Below the pieces are notes generated by a model. It made no database searches, was not told the origin of the DNA, and saw only the letters and a program-made list of their open reading frames with translations. From Neptunomonas sp. (GTDB lineage: Bacteria; Pseudomonadota; Gammaproteobacteria; Pseudomonadales; Balneatricaceae), in assembly GCF_016744175.1 (NCBI RefSeq), contig NZ_JADGEV010000014.1:11806-75805 (forward strand): a DNA stretch of 64,000 nucleotides, given 5' to 3'. A program made the position numbers and the translations under genes. This document shows positions 35,414 to 47,235 of this stretch, in pieces (position 1 is the first letter of the stretch; each line of letters opens with the position of its first letter).

Positions 35414-36778
35414 TTAGCCTTTCTTTACTGGGCGTTGCCAGTTAGACAAATTAGTTTGTTTGCCACGTGCTACCGCAAGCTGGTTTTCTGTCACTTCTTT
35501 AGTAATGATAGAACCCGCACCTACTGTCGCCCCCGATCCAACTTTAATGGGCGCAACTAAGGCAGTATTTGAGCCTATAAATACTTGGTCACCAATTTCA
35601 GTCAACGATTTATTCACACCATCATAGTTACAGGTGATTGTGCCTGCGCCAATATTAGTGTTTTTACCGATAACCGCATCACCCACATAACTAAGATGAT
35701 TAATTTTAGATCCTTCGCCGACTATCGCTTTTTTAATCTCTACAAAATTCCCCACTTTAGCACCCGCAGCAAGCTGTGTGCCCGGACGAATTCGAGCAAA
35801 AGGTCCTACGTCGCAATTAGCCGCAATAGTAGAGTCTTCAATAACACTATTAGCACGGATATGCGTATTATCGCCAATCGTTGCATTTTTAATGATGCAA
35901 TTAGGTTCAATCAAGACGCCGTGGCCCAACACTACATCACCTTCAAAGACCACGTTGACATCAATAATGACATCACCAGCAACCGATACATTCCCTCTCA
36001 CATCAACACGTGATGGATCAGCTAGCGTTGCCCCATTCAACATGAGCGTTTCAGCTTGTTGTAGTTGGTGCCAACGCTCTAGTTCAGCCAATTGAACGCG
36101 ATTGTTAACCCCTTGCACTTCCTGCTCACAGGCAGGATGTTGTGTTTCTATAGAAACATCTTGCTCTGAGGCCATAGCAATAATATCGGTCAGATAATAT
36201 TCGCCCTGAGCATTATTAGAAGAAAGCTTTGGTAACCATTCAAGCAATAGCTTAGTTGGAACAGCCATGATGCCAGTATTAACTTCCGTTACTTTAAGCT
36301 GCTCTTGAGATGCATCTTTCTGCTCAACAATGGCAATAACTTTATTAGCATCATTACGTATGATCCGACCATAACCCGCTGGATTTTGTAAATGTACCGT
36401 CAATAAGCCCAAATGTCCTTTAGTCGCACTATTAACCAACTGCTGCATCGTTTCAGAGCGTGTTAGCGGAACATCACCATAAAGAATCAGAGTAATGCCT
36501 TCAGGATCAACATTAGGCAATGCTTGTGCAACTGCATGCCCTGTTCCCAACTGCTCCTTTTGTAGAGAGAACGTTAGTTGCTCACCATCAAGAGCGGTTT
36601 CTAATAATTCTGCACCGTGCCCGATCACTACATGAAGCTTGGCTTGTTCAATGTTGCGAGCCTGATCCAATACATGCTTGACCATCGGCTTTCCAGCGAC
36701 GGCATGTAGCACTTTTGGCAGAGAAGATTTCATGCGGCTTCCCTGGCCCGCTGCAAGGATTACAATATCCGTTGTCAT
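35414..36778 (-). CDS. glmU: Bifunctional UDP-GlcNAc pyrophosphorylase / GlcN-1-P acetyltransferase GlmU
   Basis: Cytoplasmic enzyme completing UDP-N-acetylglucosamine synthesis. The N-terminal uridyltransferase has LAAGQGSRMKSSLPKVLH and LYGDVPLT. The C-terminal half is a left-handed beta helix of hexapeptide repeats with the acetyltransferase region RIRPGTQLAAGAKVGNFVEI, NHLSYVGDAVIG and GTITCNYDG. Length 454 matches the family. It is promoter-proximal in a glmU-glmS operon and is divergent from a TrmB-like regulator. Confidence 0.97.
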   Translation of the reverse strand: MTTDIVILAAGQGSRMKSSLPKVLHAVAGKPMVKHVLDQARNIEQAKLHVVIGHGAELLETALDGEQLTFSLQKEQLGTGHAVAQALPNVDPEGITLILYGDVPLTRSETMQQLVNSATKGHLGLLTVHLQNPAGYGRIIRNDANKVIAIVEQKDASQEQLKVTEVNTGIMAVPTKLLLEWLPKLSSNNAQGEYYLTDIIAMASEQDVSIETQHPACEQEVQGVNNRVQLAELERWHQLQQAETLMLNGATLADPSRVDVRGNVSVAGDVIIDVNVVFEGDVVLGHGVLIEPNCIIKNATIGDNTHIRANSVIEDSTIAANCDVGPFARIRPGTQLAAGAKVGNFVEIKKAIVGEGSKINHLSYVGDAVIGKNTNIGAGTITCNYDGVNKSLTEIGDQVFIGSNTALVAPIKVGSGATVGAGSIITKEVTENQLAVARGKQTNLSNWQRPVKKG

Positions 36779-36891
36779 TACCCGATCCTATAGCATCTTA
36801 TGATGTGTTATTGGCATAATTTATTTACTGTGCGCTAATCTATATTATAGTTAAATATATACAATACTTTTTGTCTGGAAAATTTTGACAA

Positions 36892-37632
36892 ATGCAGCAT
36901 TCAATTCTAGAAAGACTCGGCTTTGATCAGCGAGAAATAACAATATACAGAGCCTTATTATCTCTAGGACCCAGTCCTATTAGGAGTATTGCTGATAAAG
37001 CGGGTATTAATCGTGGCACAACATATGATTGCCTAAAAGGCCTTCTTCAGAAAGGTATTGTCAGTTATTTACCAAAAGGAAAACGTCGCCTATTCTCTCC
37101 TCGCAACCCTGAAGTACTCTTACAGCTAGCTGAACAAAGACAACATGAGATAGAAAATACCATTCAGCAACTAAAAACATCGATCATTCCAGAGCTAAAC
37201 CATCTAAAACCAGACTTTTCAGCTGCTAATGTTCAGTTCTATGAAGGTGATGATGGGATTGAGTTTGTTCTGAGAGATATTTTAAGCAGTGTTTCTAAAA
37301 GTAATGAACGGCATTATTCTGTTTTCTCATCAAAGCCAATACGGTCTCATCTCTATAGACCCTTCCCAAATTACACTGCTCAACGGATTCAAAAGCAGAT
37401 TGGGGTTCGAGTTATTGCTATTGGTGATGGCGGCGAAGATGCTGAACTTTCAGAGAGAAAATGGATTAAAACAGAGGGTCATGTAGATGCCGCTTATATT
37501 GCAATTTATCCACCCAAGTGTGCAATTATTTCTTTAGCATCCAATAATTATCCAACGGCAGTGCTTATTGACTCAAAAGAGGTGTCTGCCGCTCAGAAGA
37601 TAATATTTGATACATTATGGGCTGTGTTGTAA
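36892..37632 (+). CDS. TrmB-family helix-turn-helix regulator
   Basis: A 246-residue transcription regulator. The N-terminal winged helix matches the TrmB pattern: LERLGFDQREITIYRALLSLGP, ADKAGINRGTTYDCLKGLLQKG and YLPKGKRRLFSPRNPEVL. A helical region (about 75-105) follows, then a C-terminal effector domain containing VQFYEGDDGIEFVLRDIL. TrmB proteins sense sugars in archaea; bacterial effectors are mostly unknown. It is divergent from glmUS across 113 AT-rich bases, so amino-sugar control is possible (inference). A shared terminator separates it from atpC. Confidence 0.8.
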   Translation: MQHSILERLGFDQREITIYRALLSLGPSPIRSIADKAGINRGTTYDCLKGLLQKGIVSYLPKGKRRLFSPRNPEVLLQLAEQRQHEIENTIQQLKTSIIPELNHLKPDFSAANVQFYEGDDGIEFVLRDILSSVSKSNERHYSVFSSKPIRSHLYRPFPNYTAQRIQKQIGVRVIAIGDGGEDAELSERKWIKTEGHVDAAYIAIYPPKCAIISLASNNYPTAVLIDSKEVSAAQKIIFDTLWAVL

Positions 37633-37651
37633 TAATTAGAAGTACAGATAC

Positions 37652-37679
37652 AAAAAAGGCAGCCTAGGCTGCCTTTTTA
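37652..37679. terminator. Bidirectional terminator between the TrmB-like gene and atpC
   Basis: Perfect stem AAAAAAGGCAGCC / GGCTGCCTTTTT, with A and T tracts on the two sides, so it can stop transcription from both convergent units. Confidence 0.93.
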
Positions 37680-37706
37680 TTCGATTGTAACTCAACGACG
37701 TCAGTC

Positions 37707-38132
37707 TTATTTACCGAGCTTTTTGCGAATTTGCTGTAGTGTGCGGAGTTGAGCCGCAGCTTCAGCCAGTTGAGTAGCAGCGCGACCATATTCGAATTCG
37801 CTTTGCTTATCACCCATCGCTTGTTCAGCATGCTTCTGCGCTTCAAGAGCTGCCGCCTCGTCCAGATCACCTGCATGCATTGCAGTATCTGCCAAAACGA
37901 TAATCTTGTTAGGCTGAACTTCTAGGAAGCCGCCAGATACGTAGAAGATATCCTGTTCGCCGCCCTGCTTACGCATTTCGACAGGGCCTGGTTTCAGTTC
38001 CGTCAGAAGCGGAGCGTGACCTGGGTAGATACCCAGATCACCCAGGCTACCTGTTACTGATACGAATTCGATTAGACCAGAGAAGATCTCTTCTTCAGCA
38101 CTTACGATATCGCAATGAACAGTCATAGCCAT
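37707..38132 (-). CDS. atpC: ATP synthase F1 epsilon subunit
   Basis: Central-stalk subunit of F1, 141 residues. The N-terminal beta sandwich reads [16 protein letters not shown] and [19 protein letters not shown], and the C-terminal half is a helical hairpin rich in Ala and Glu. The first ATG at 38132 is followed by another two codons later, which could also serve. Last gene of the atp operon, before a strong terminator. Confidence 0.95.
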   Translation of the reverse strand: MAMTVHCDIVSAEEEIFSGLIEFVSVTGSLGDLGIYPGHAPLLTELKPGPVEMRKQGGEQDIFYVSGGFLEVQPNKIIVLADTAMHAGDLDEAAALEAQKHAEQAMGDKQSEFEYGRAATQLAEAAAQLRTLQQIRKKLGK

Positions 38133-38165
38133 GTTGTTTTCCTTCTAAAGGTTTACCAAAAGCAA

Positions 38166-39554
<1,389 letters not shown>

Positions 39555-39578
39555 TTAAATTTTAACCCGTTCACCGCA

Positions 39579-40442
39579 TTAAACAGCCGCAGCACCACTA
39601 ACAATTTCAGAAATTTCCTGAGTAATTGCCGCTTGACGAGCCTTGTTATAAATCATTTGAAGTTCGTCAATCAAATCGCCGGCGTTGTCAGTTGCACTTT
39701 TCATTGCCAGCATTCGCGCCGCCTGTTCACAGGCGTTATTCTCAACTACTGCCTGATACACTTCGGACTCAACATAACGCATAAGAAGGCCATTCAGCAG
39801 TTCTTTAGCATCAGGTTCATAAATATAGTCCCAGTGATGATTCAGCAGCGCCTCATCGTCTTCTGCTTTCAGTGGAAGCACTTGTTCAACCTGCGGGTTC
39901 TGCGTCATTGTGTTAACAAACGTGTTAGCCACAACGTACAGACGATCCAGCTTGCCCTCAGAATAAGAGTCCAGCATAACCTTCACAGCACCGATCAGAT
40001 CCGTTACTTCTGGTTGATCACCCAAATGGGTTTTTGCTGCTACTACATTACCGCCGTAGGTCTTAAAAAATGAGACTGCTTTAGATCCCAACGCACAAAC
40101 GTCAATTTCAACGCCTTTGTCATTGAACTCTTTCATGCTTAACATGGCTTTCTTGAACGCGTTAACGTTAAGGCCACCACAAAGTCCACGGTCAGTTGCT
40201 ACAACAATATAACCAACACGTTTAACTTCGCGTTCTTGCATGTAAAGATGCTTGTATTCAGGATTTGATTTAGACAAATGCTGAATAACACCACGGATAC
40301 TGCGAGCGTACGGGCGGGAAGAATGCATGCGATCTTGAGCTTTGCGCATTTTTGACGCAGCAACCATTTCCATGGCGCTGGTAATCTTGCGCGTGCTACC
40401 GATACTCGCTATTTGCGTCTTAATCTCTTTTCCGACTGCCAT
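39579..40442 (-). CDS. atpG: ATP synthase F1 gamma subunit
   Basis: Rotor shaft of F1, 287 residues. The N-terminal [30 protein letters not shown] and C-terminal [20 protein letters not shown] are the conserved coiled-coil ends, with [10 protein letters not shown] in the central domain. Lies between atpA and atpD. Confidence 0.97.
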   Translation of the reverse strand: MAVGKEIKTQIASIGSTRKITSAMEMVAASKMRKAQDRMHSSRPYARSIRGVIQHLSKSNPEYKHLYMQEREVKRVGYIVVATDRGLCGGLNVNAFKKAMLSMKEFNDKGVEIDVCALGSKAVSFFKTYGGNVVAAKTHLGDQPEVTDLIGAVKVMLDSYSEGKLDRLYVVANTFVNTMTQNPQVEQVLPLKAEDDEALLNHHWDYIYEPDAKELLNGLLMRYVESEVYQAVVENNACEQAARMLAMKSATDNAGDLIDELQMIYNKARQAAITQEISEIVSGAAAV

Positions 40443-40511
40443 AGTTCCGCCTATAAAACCTTAACTTAGTAAAGGCCTGCATAAATCTGCAGGCCACCAC
40501 TCAATGAGTGC

Positions 40512-42056
40512 TTACCAAGTCTGAGTTGACTTGAACTTATCAATACCTGCTTTGAACTGTGCAGCGATTTCATCGCTGAAGCCACCGCTCTTGTTGATAT
40601 CATTCATCAAGTCAGCATTTTCGCTGTTAAAGAATGAGATCAGAGCAGCTTCAAAACTACCGATTTTGTTAATTTCAACGTCTTTCAGGAAACCTTCGTT
40701 TGCTGCAAATAGGCTAAGACCCATTTCTGCAACAGACATTGGTGAGTACTGTTTCTGCTTCATTAGCTCAGTAACAGCCTGACCATGCTCCAATTGTGCA
40801 CGTGTTGCATCGTCAAGATCTGATGCGAACTGCGCGAACGCAGCCAATTCACGATACTGAGCAAGTGCCAAACGTACACCACCACCCAACTTCTTGATGA
40901 TCTTAGTCTGTGCTGCACCACCTACACGGGATACAGACAAACCAGCGTTGATCGCTGGACGTACACCTGCGTTAAACAGGCTACTTTCCAAGAAGATCTG
41001 ACCATCAGTAATGGAAATAACGTTGGTTGGTACGAAAGCAGAAACGTCACCGCCCTGAGTTTCGATTACCGGTAGAGCTGTCAAAGATCCAGTCTGACCT
41101 TTCACTTCACCATTCGTGAATTTTTCTACGTAATCAGCGTTTACACGAGCAGCACGCTCAAGTAGACGAGAATGCAAATAGAAAACATCACCAGGATAAG
41201 CTTCACGACCAGGTGGACGGCGTAACAACAGGGATATCTGACGGTATGCCCATGCCTGTTTAGTCAGGTCATCGTATACAATCAAAGCATCTTCGCCGCG
41301 GTCACGGAAATATTCACCCATAGAGCAACCAGCATAAGGAGCTAGAAACTGCATAGATGCAGGGTCAGCAGCACCGGCAGCCACGACAATGGTATGATCC
41401 ATTGCACCGTGCTCTTCCAGCTTGCGCACTACGTTAGAGATAGTAGATTGCTTCTGACCAATGGCAACGTAGATACACGTTACACCAGTACCTTTCTGGT
41501 TGATGATCGCATCAATCGCGATAGCTGTTTTACCGATTTGACGGTCACCGATAATCAACTCACGCTGACCACGGCCTACAGGTACCATCGCATCAATTGC
41601 TTTTAAACCTGTTTGTACAGGTTGGTCAACTGATTGACGATCAATTACACCTGGCGCTACTTTTTCAACAGCGTCAGACAATTTAGCCTCAATAGGGCCT
41701 TTTCCGTCGATTGGGTTACCAAGCGCGTCAACAACGCGACCTCGTAGTTCCGGTCCGACCGGTACTTCAAGGATACGGCCAGTACAACGAGCAGTCATGC
41801 CCTCGACTAGTCCTTGGTAATCTCCTAATACTACTGCACCGACAGAGTCACGCTCAAGGTTGAGCGCCATACCGTAAACGCCGCCAGGGAATTCGATCAT
41901 TTCCCCGTACATTACGTCAGCTAGGCCGTGGATCAAAATGATACCATCGGATACGCTGACGATAGTGCCCTCATTTCGGGCTTCAGAAGACACATCCAGC
42001 TTTTCGATGCGCTTCTTGAGAATCTCGCTGATCTCAGATGGATTCAGTTGCTGCAT
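40512..42056 (-). CDS. atpA: ATP synthase F1 alpha subunit
   Basis: Non-catalytic nucleotide-binding subunit of F1, 514 residues. Walker A is GDRQIGKTA (E. coli has Thr at the Ile position; the GKT core is intact), with [15 protein letters not shown], Walker [18 protein letters not shown] and the arginine-finger region [15 protein letters not shown]. Lies between atpH and atpG. Confidence 0.98.
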   Translation of the reverse strand: MQQLNPSEISEILKKRIEKLDVSSEARNEGTIVSVSDGIILIHGLADVMYGEMIEFPGGVYGMALNLERDSVGAVVLGDYQGLVEGMTARCTGRILEVPVGPELRGRVVDALGNPIDGKGPIEAKLSDAVEKVAPGVIDRQSVDQPVQTGLKAIDAMVPVGRGQRELIIGDRQIGKTAIAIDAIINQKGTGVTCIYVAIGQKQSTISNVVRKLEEHGAMDHTIVVAAGAADPASMQFLAPYAGCSMGEYFRDRGEDALIVYDDLTKQAWAYRQISLLLRRPPGREAYPGDVFYLHSRLLERAARVNADYVEKFTNGEVKGQTGSLTALPVIETQGGDVSAFVPTNVISITDGQIFLESSLFNAGVRPAINAGLSVSRVGGAAQTKIIKKLGGGVRLALAQYRELAAFAQFASDLDDATRAQLEHGQAVTELMKQKQYSPMSVAEMGLSLFAANEGFLKDVEINKIGSFEAALISFFNSENADLMNDINKSGGFSDEIAAQFKAGIDKFKSTQTW

Positions 42057-42071
42057 GGTTATTCCTCATAC

Positions 42072-42608
42072 TCAGGAATTAAGTGCTTCAGCTAGTTTCG
42101 CCAAACGGGCGCGAACTGAGCCGTCGATTACCAGGTCTTGTGTCCGTACTACAACACCACCCAAGATAGTTTTATCTACGGTTGATGTTAGTGTTACGTC
42201 CCGACCCAGCTTAGCGCTGAGTGCCTGAGTTAATTTCTGTTGCTGTTGCTCATCCAGTTCATAAGCAGTTGTCAAATCGATATCGACTGACTTCAGCAAA
42301 TTTGCTTTGAGCTGCTCGAACTGCGCATTAACTTCTTGGAGCAAACCAAGGCGCTGATTTCCAGCTAGTAACCGTATGAAATTCTCACCTGCTTCATCCA
42401 GGTGGTCTTTACATACCGATACCATAGCGCCTGCTTTTTGCTCACTCGTTAGCGCAGGATTGCCCAACACATTAGCCATCACGCTATCATTAGCTACTAC
42501 AGCAGCTGTTGTTAGCATTGTTGACCACTGCTCTAAATTGCCCTTTTCTTGAGCGAATTCAAATGCAGCTTTTGTGTAAGGACGAGCGACTGTATTGAGT
42601 TCAGCCAT
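42072..42608 (-). CDS. atpH: ATP synthase F1 delta subunit
   Basis: Stator subunit linking F1 to the b subunits, 178 residues. It has the N-terminal helical domain VARPYTKAAFEFAQEKGNLE and the C-terminal LSAKLGRDVTLTSTVDKTILGGVVVRTQDLVIDGSV. Placed between atpF and atpA with 12-15 base gaps. Confidence 0.96.
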   Translation of the reverse strand: MAELNTVARPYTKAAFEFAQEKGNLEQWSTMLTTAAVVANDSVMANVLGNPALTSEQKAGAMVSVCKDHLDEAGENFIRLLAGNQRLGLLQEVNAQFEQLKANLLKSVDIDLTTAYELDEQQQQKLTQALSAKLGRDVTLTSTVDKTILGGVVVRTQDLVIDGSVRARLAKLAEALNS

Positions 42609-42620
42609 CGTAAACCTCGC

Positions 42621-43091
42621 TTAAAGCTCCGCTGCTAGTTTATCAACCAGCTGAGCGTGGGCTGCTTTGTCGACCGACTTCTCAAGAATCTTTTCAGCTC
42701 CGGCAACTGCTAATGCAGCAACCTGTGAGCGAAGCGTTTCTTTCGCACGGTTAACATCCTGTTCGATTTCTGCCTGAGCAGCGTGTTTGATGCGTTCTGC
42801 TTCAACACGAGCTTGCTCTTTAGCTTCATCGACTAGTTGACTAGCCCGCTTATTAGCCTGTTCGATGATGGCGGCTGCTTGCTCTTTGCTTTCACGCATA
42901 TTCGCAACAGCTTTTTCTTGTGCCAATTGCAAATCGCGCTGAGCGCGTTCAGCAGCGTCCAGACCTTCAGCAATCTTTTTCTTACGTTCTGCTAGGGCAC
43001 CTGTAATTGGTGGCCATACATACTTCATGCAGAACATAACAAAGATAGCGAATGCGATGGCCTGACCAATGATGGTTAGATTGATATTCAC
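42621..43091 (-). CDS. atpF: ATP synthase F0 b subunit
   Basis: Peripheral stalk subunit, 156 residues. One N-terminal membrane span ([27 protein letters not shown]) is followed by a long charged, Ala/Glu/Lys-rich coiled coil to the C-terminus. Standard length; lies between atpE and atpH. Confidence 0.97.
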   Translation of the reverse strand: MNINLTIIGQAIAFAIFVMFCMKYVWPPITGALAERKKKIAEGLDAAERAQRDLQLAQEKAVANMRESKEQAAAIIEQANKRASQLVDEAKEQARVEAERIKHAAQAEIEQDVNRAKETLRSQVAALAVAGAEKILEKSVDKAAHAQLVDKLAAEL

Positions 43092-43162
43092 GCCATTACC
43101 TCTCGCGGTTGTTCTAAAAAGTAGTTACCCATATTACTGGGAATGGTTTGCATCTCTACTTA

Positions 43163-43451
<289 letters not shown>

Positions 43452-43483
43452 AAAACAAAATCTTTTTATTCAGCGACTACAAT

Positions 43484-44329
<846 letters not shown>

Positions 44330-44734
44330 TTAAAGTTTTAGGAATCGGTGATTTGCCTTCATCTGCAGGTACCAACCGGATACCTGTAGCAATATGAAAG
44401 CGAAAAATAAGGAAAATGGGCTCAAAGGACGAACCATGATAAAGACAGCTGAAAAACCTACTATCGATATCGCCATTTTCCATATTTGACCGATATACAT
44501 TTCTGCCAGAGCCCGATTTGGCGAGCTTTTCTGACCACCGAACAGGATACGTTTTGCAAAATAGGCATTGGGTAGCAAATAAAGCAGCCCTCCCAGTAGT
44601 ACTGAGTAGGCTTGTGTCACTCCATAAATCAATGTAATGACGGCCATTACTGCTATCAAAAGAGCTTGTATCAGAAATATCCTGATAACTCTGTGTCGTG
44701 TTGCCTGAGTATGCTTTCCTGGCTTCAGGTTCAT
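44330..44734 (-). CDS. atpI: ATP synthase assembly protein AtpI
   Basis: Four-span membrane protein helping c-ring assembly, about 134 residues from the ATG at 44734 (MNLKPGKHTQ). The ORF-track start at 44791 is a TTG giving a 19-residue polar extension, which I consider less likely. Spans are about RIFLIQALLIAVMAVITLIYG, YSVLLGGLLYLLPNAYFAKRI, MAISIVGFSAVFIMV and LFFAFILLQVSGWYL. It heads the atp operon, with the operon promoter presumably in the 44735-44909 gap. Confidence 0.85.
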   Translation of the reverse strand: MNLKPGKHTQATRHRVIRIFLIQALLIAVMAVITLIYGVTQAYSVLLGGLLYLLPNAYFAKRILFGGQKSSPNRALAEMYIGQIWKMAISIVGFSAVFIMVRPLSPFSLFFAFILLQVSGWYLQMKANHRFLKL

Positions 44735-44909
44735 ATCCAAGTTCCACTCACGATGAGTCCCTTTTGCACTATTTTGGAAATCTGTTTCCAATCAGCGTGC
44801 CGATTATATGGGGTTAGCCCGAGAGACTCAACCTGATAGTAAGGGTTTTGCACTAATGTCTTATCGCAGATCATACTTAAGTCCTTAAAACATCAACCTT
44901 GTAGCGTTT

Positions 44910-45794
44910 TTACTCTGCAAAATTTTTAAGAATATTTTTTAATGCATCAGGCGAGTCGTATGCAATCGTGATTTTTCCTTTACCTTTGTTGCTTTGATTT
45001 ATCGATACTTTTGCCGCAAAGCGACGTGATAAATCACTTGATATCTGCTCAAGCTGAGGATCTGGTTTTTTTACTTCCCGTATAGGCTTAACAATATCAC
45101 CAGCTTGCCACTTTCTAACAAGCTCTTCTGTTTGCCTAACTGAAAGCGCTTTGCCTACAACTTCTTGAGCGGCTAATATCTGTTGCTCTAGGTCTAAGCC
45201 AAGCAGAGCTCGCGCATGCCCCATCTCTATGTCGCCATATTCCAACATTTTTCGGACATCATCAGTCAACTTCATCAAGCGTAGTAAATTGGCTACGCTC
45301 GAGCGCGACTTTCCAACCGCATCAGCAACTTCTTGCTGTGTTAGTTCAAATTCATCTTGTAAGCGTTGCAGTGCTATCGCTTCTTCCATTGGGTTTAAAT
45401 CTTCACGCTGGATATTTTCTATCAGCGCCATTGCAATAGCAGCTTCGTCAGGCACATTTTTTACAATAACAGGTATCTCATCCAGCCCTGCCATTTGTGA
45501 AGCTCTCCAACGGCGTTCACCAGCTATAATTTCATAAAAGTCATCTTCAACCAAACGAATGATTATTGGTTGCATCACACCCTGTACGCGAATAGAACTA
45601 GCCAAGTCTTCTAATGCAGAAGGCTCCAAGTCACGGCGAGGTTGATAACGGCCACGCTGAATTTTGTGAACAGACATGAGCTCATAGCCACTATGCGGAG
45701 CATTTACTGTTTGTTCTATAGATGCTTCATCTTCGGTATTAATACCCGCTAATAACGCATCCAATCCGCGACCTAAACCTCTTTTTTTAACCAT
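44910..45794 (-). CDS. parB: Chromosome partitioning protein ParB
   Basis: CTP-dependent centromere-binding protein for origin segregation, 294 residues. N-terminal KKRGLGRGLDALLAGI; the CTP/nuclease-like core has RGRYQPRRDLEPSALEDL and the GERRWRAS box (EIIAGERRWRASQMAG); the HTH is LTQQEVADAVGKSRSSVANLLRLM. It lies two bases after parA, close to oriC, as is usual. I could not find a convincing parS site in the window. Confidence 0.97.
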   Translation of the reverse strand: MVKKRGLGRGLDALLAGINTEDEASIEQTVNAPHSGYELMSVHKIQRGRYQPRRDLEPSALEDLASSIRVQGVMQPIIIRLVEDDFYEIIAGERRWRASQMAGLDEIPVIVKNVPDEAAIAMALIENIQREDLNPMEEAIALQRLQDEFELTQQEVADAVGKSRSSVANLLRLMKLTDDVRKMLEYGDIEMGHARALLGLDLEQQILAAQEVVGKALSVRQTEELVRKWQAGDIVKPIREVKKPDPQLEQISSDLSRRFAAKVSINQSNKGKGKITIAYDSPDALKNILKNFAE

Positions 45795-45796
45795 TA

Positions 45797-46603
45797 CTAT
45801 GCTTCCTGTTGATCGGCTTTCAGAGAATTTTTCAATTCTTGCTTTGTTTTTCTTATCAACTCCCCTGCTAAAGCAAGGTAAGCTACCGATCCACGCGAAT
45901 TTTTATCGTAGAACAAAACCGGTAAACCATGAGATGGCGCTTCAGCCAACCGAACATTACGTGGAATGACTGTGCGATAAACCTTATCACCAAAATAATC
46001 TACTAAATGATTAGAAACATCTTTGGTCAGACTCATTCTTGGATCAAACATAGTACGCAAAATCCCTTCAATTCTTAAATTAGGGTTTAGACGCTGGTTT
46101 ATTTTATCAATAGTGCCAATTAGCGAACTGATACCTTCAAGGGCATAGTATTCACATTGCATGGGTATGATGACGCCTGACGATGCAGCAAGAGCATTAA
46201 CTGTCAGTAAGTTTAGAGATGGCGGATTATCGATTAGCACAAAATCATAATTTTCTATGATAGGCGCTAGTGCTGTTTTTAAACGAAACTCTCTTCTGGG
46301 CAATTGTAATAATTCAACTTCAGCAGCGGTTAGATCCCCGTTTGAACCAATAACATCGTAACCCACCTTCGGGTTTTTAATAATGGCATCGGCAGCTGTA
46401 GACTTTCCTGTCAGCAACTCATAGGCAGAGTGCTGCAAATCATGCTTATCAACGCCACTACCCATAGTAGCGTTGCCTTGAGGGTCAAGGTCAACCATCA
46501 ACACACGTTTTTTAGTTGCAGCAAGGGACGCAGAAAGATTAACGCATGTTGTCGTCTTCCCCACACCGCCCTTCTGATTAGTTATTGTCAGGATCTTAGC
46601 CAC
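45797..46603 (-). CDS. parA: Chromosome partitioning ATPase ParA (Soj)
   Basis: Deviant Walker ATPase that moves ParB-bound origins, 268 residues. It starts AKILTITNQKGGVGKTTTCVNLSASL (signature KGGVGKTT), has DLDPQGNATMGSG and DFVLIDNPPSLNLLT. Its start lies three bases downstream of the rsmG stop and it is followed directly by parB. Confidence 0.97.
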   Translation of the reverse strand: MAKILTITNQKGGVGKTTTCVNLSASLAATKKRVLMVDLDPQGNATMGSGVDKHDLQHSAYELLTGKSTAADAIIKNPKVGYDVIGSNGDLTAAEVELLQLPRREFRLKTALAPIIENYDFVLIDNPPSLNLLTVNALAASSGVIIPMQCEYYALEGISSLIGTIDKINQRLNPNLRIEGILRTMFDPRMSLTKDVSNHLVDYFGDKVYRTVIPRNVRLAEAPSHGLPVLFYDKNSRGSVAYLALAGELIRKTKQELKNSLKADQQEA

Positions 46604-46605
46604 AG

Positions 46606-47235
46606 TTACCCTCTCCCAAGCACCATTAAGTGTCGTGCGCCATGTGTACCTGATACATTCAATGAATGACTGGCTTTTAACTCAATATCGGCAGGCAGCT
46701 GAGTTAACTCTTCAGTAGGGTACAAGCCTTTCATGGCAAGAAACACTCCATCTTGGCGGCACAATTGATGTGTCCATTTGATCATATCCGCTATAGAAGC
46801 AAAGGCGCGCGATACTACCTCATTGTAGGGTTCATCATCGCATTGCTCTGCACGGCCATTAATAACGGTTAGGTTACTCAAACCCAGTTCAACTTTAACC
46901 TGATTTTGGAACCGTGTTTTTTTACCATTACTATCTAGTGTAGTCACATCTAAATCTGGGCAACAAATAGCCAGTGGAATTCCTGGTAATCCAGGTCCAC
47001 TTCCCACATCGATAATTCGAGGCCCTTTTACAAATGGCAACAAACTTAAACTATCGAGTAAGTGTCGAGTAACCATTTCAGCGGGGTCTTTTACGGCAGT
47101 GAGATTATAAGCTTTATTCCACTTCTCTAATAACTGTAAATAAGCCATTAGCTTATCTACTTGTTCATCCGATAACGAAAGCTTCATTTCTTGCGATTGT
47201 CGTACCAATGAAGCACGTAATTCTGTCAAATCCAT
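46606..47235 (-). CDS. rsmG: 16S rRNA (guanine527-N7)-methyltransferase RsmG
   Basis: SAM-dependent methyltransferase of the 30S subunit, 209 residues. The SAM motif is IIDVGSGPGLPGIPLAICCP; KWNKAYNLTAVKDPAEMVTRHLLDSL is the family signature. Its ATG overlaps the end of mnmG. Confidence 0.96.
   Translation of the reverse strand: MDLTELRASLVRQSQEMKLSLSDEQVDKLMAYLQLLEKWNKAYNLTAVKDPAEMVTRHLLDSLSLLPFVKGPRIIDVGSGPGLPGIPLAICCPDLDVTTLDSNGKKTRFQNQVKVELGLSNLTVINGRAEQCDDEPYNEVVSRAFASIADMIKWTHQLCRQDGVFLAMKGLYPTEELTQLPADIELKASHSLNVSGTHGARHLMVLGRG

Noticed and set aside
33489-35420. glmS riboswitch/ribozyme
   Set aside because: The ribozyme precedes glmS in Firmicutes; here glmU lies 12 bases upstream, leaving no room for it.
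40512-42056. Ile in place of Thr in the AtpA P-loop (GDRQIGKTA) as a defect
   Set aside because: The essential GKT core is intact and the rest of the operon is complete, so loss of function is not indicated.
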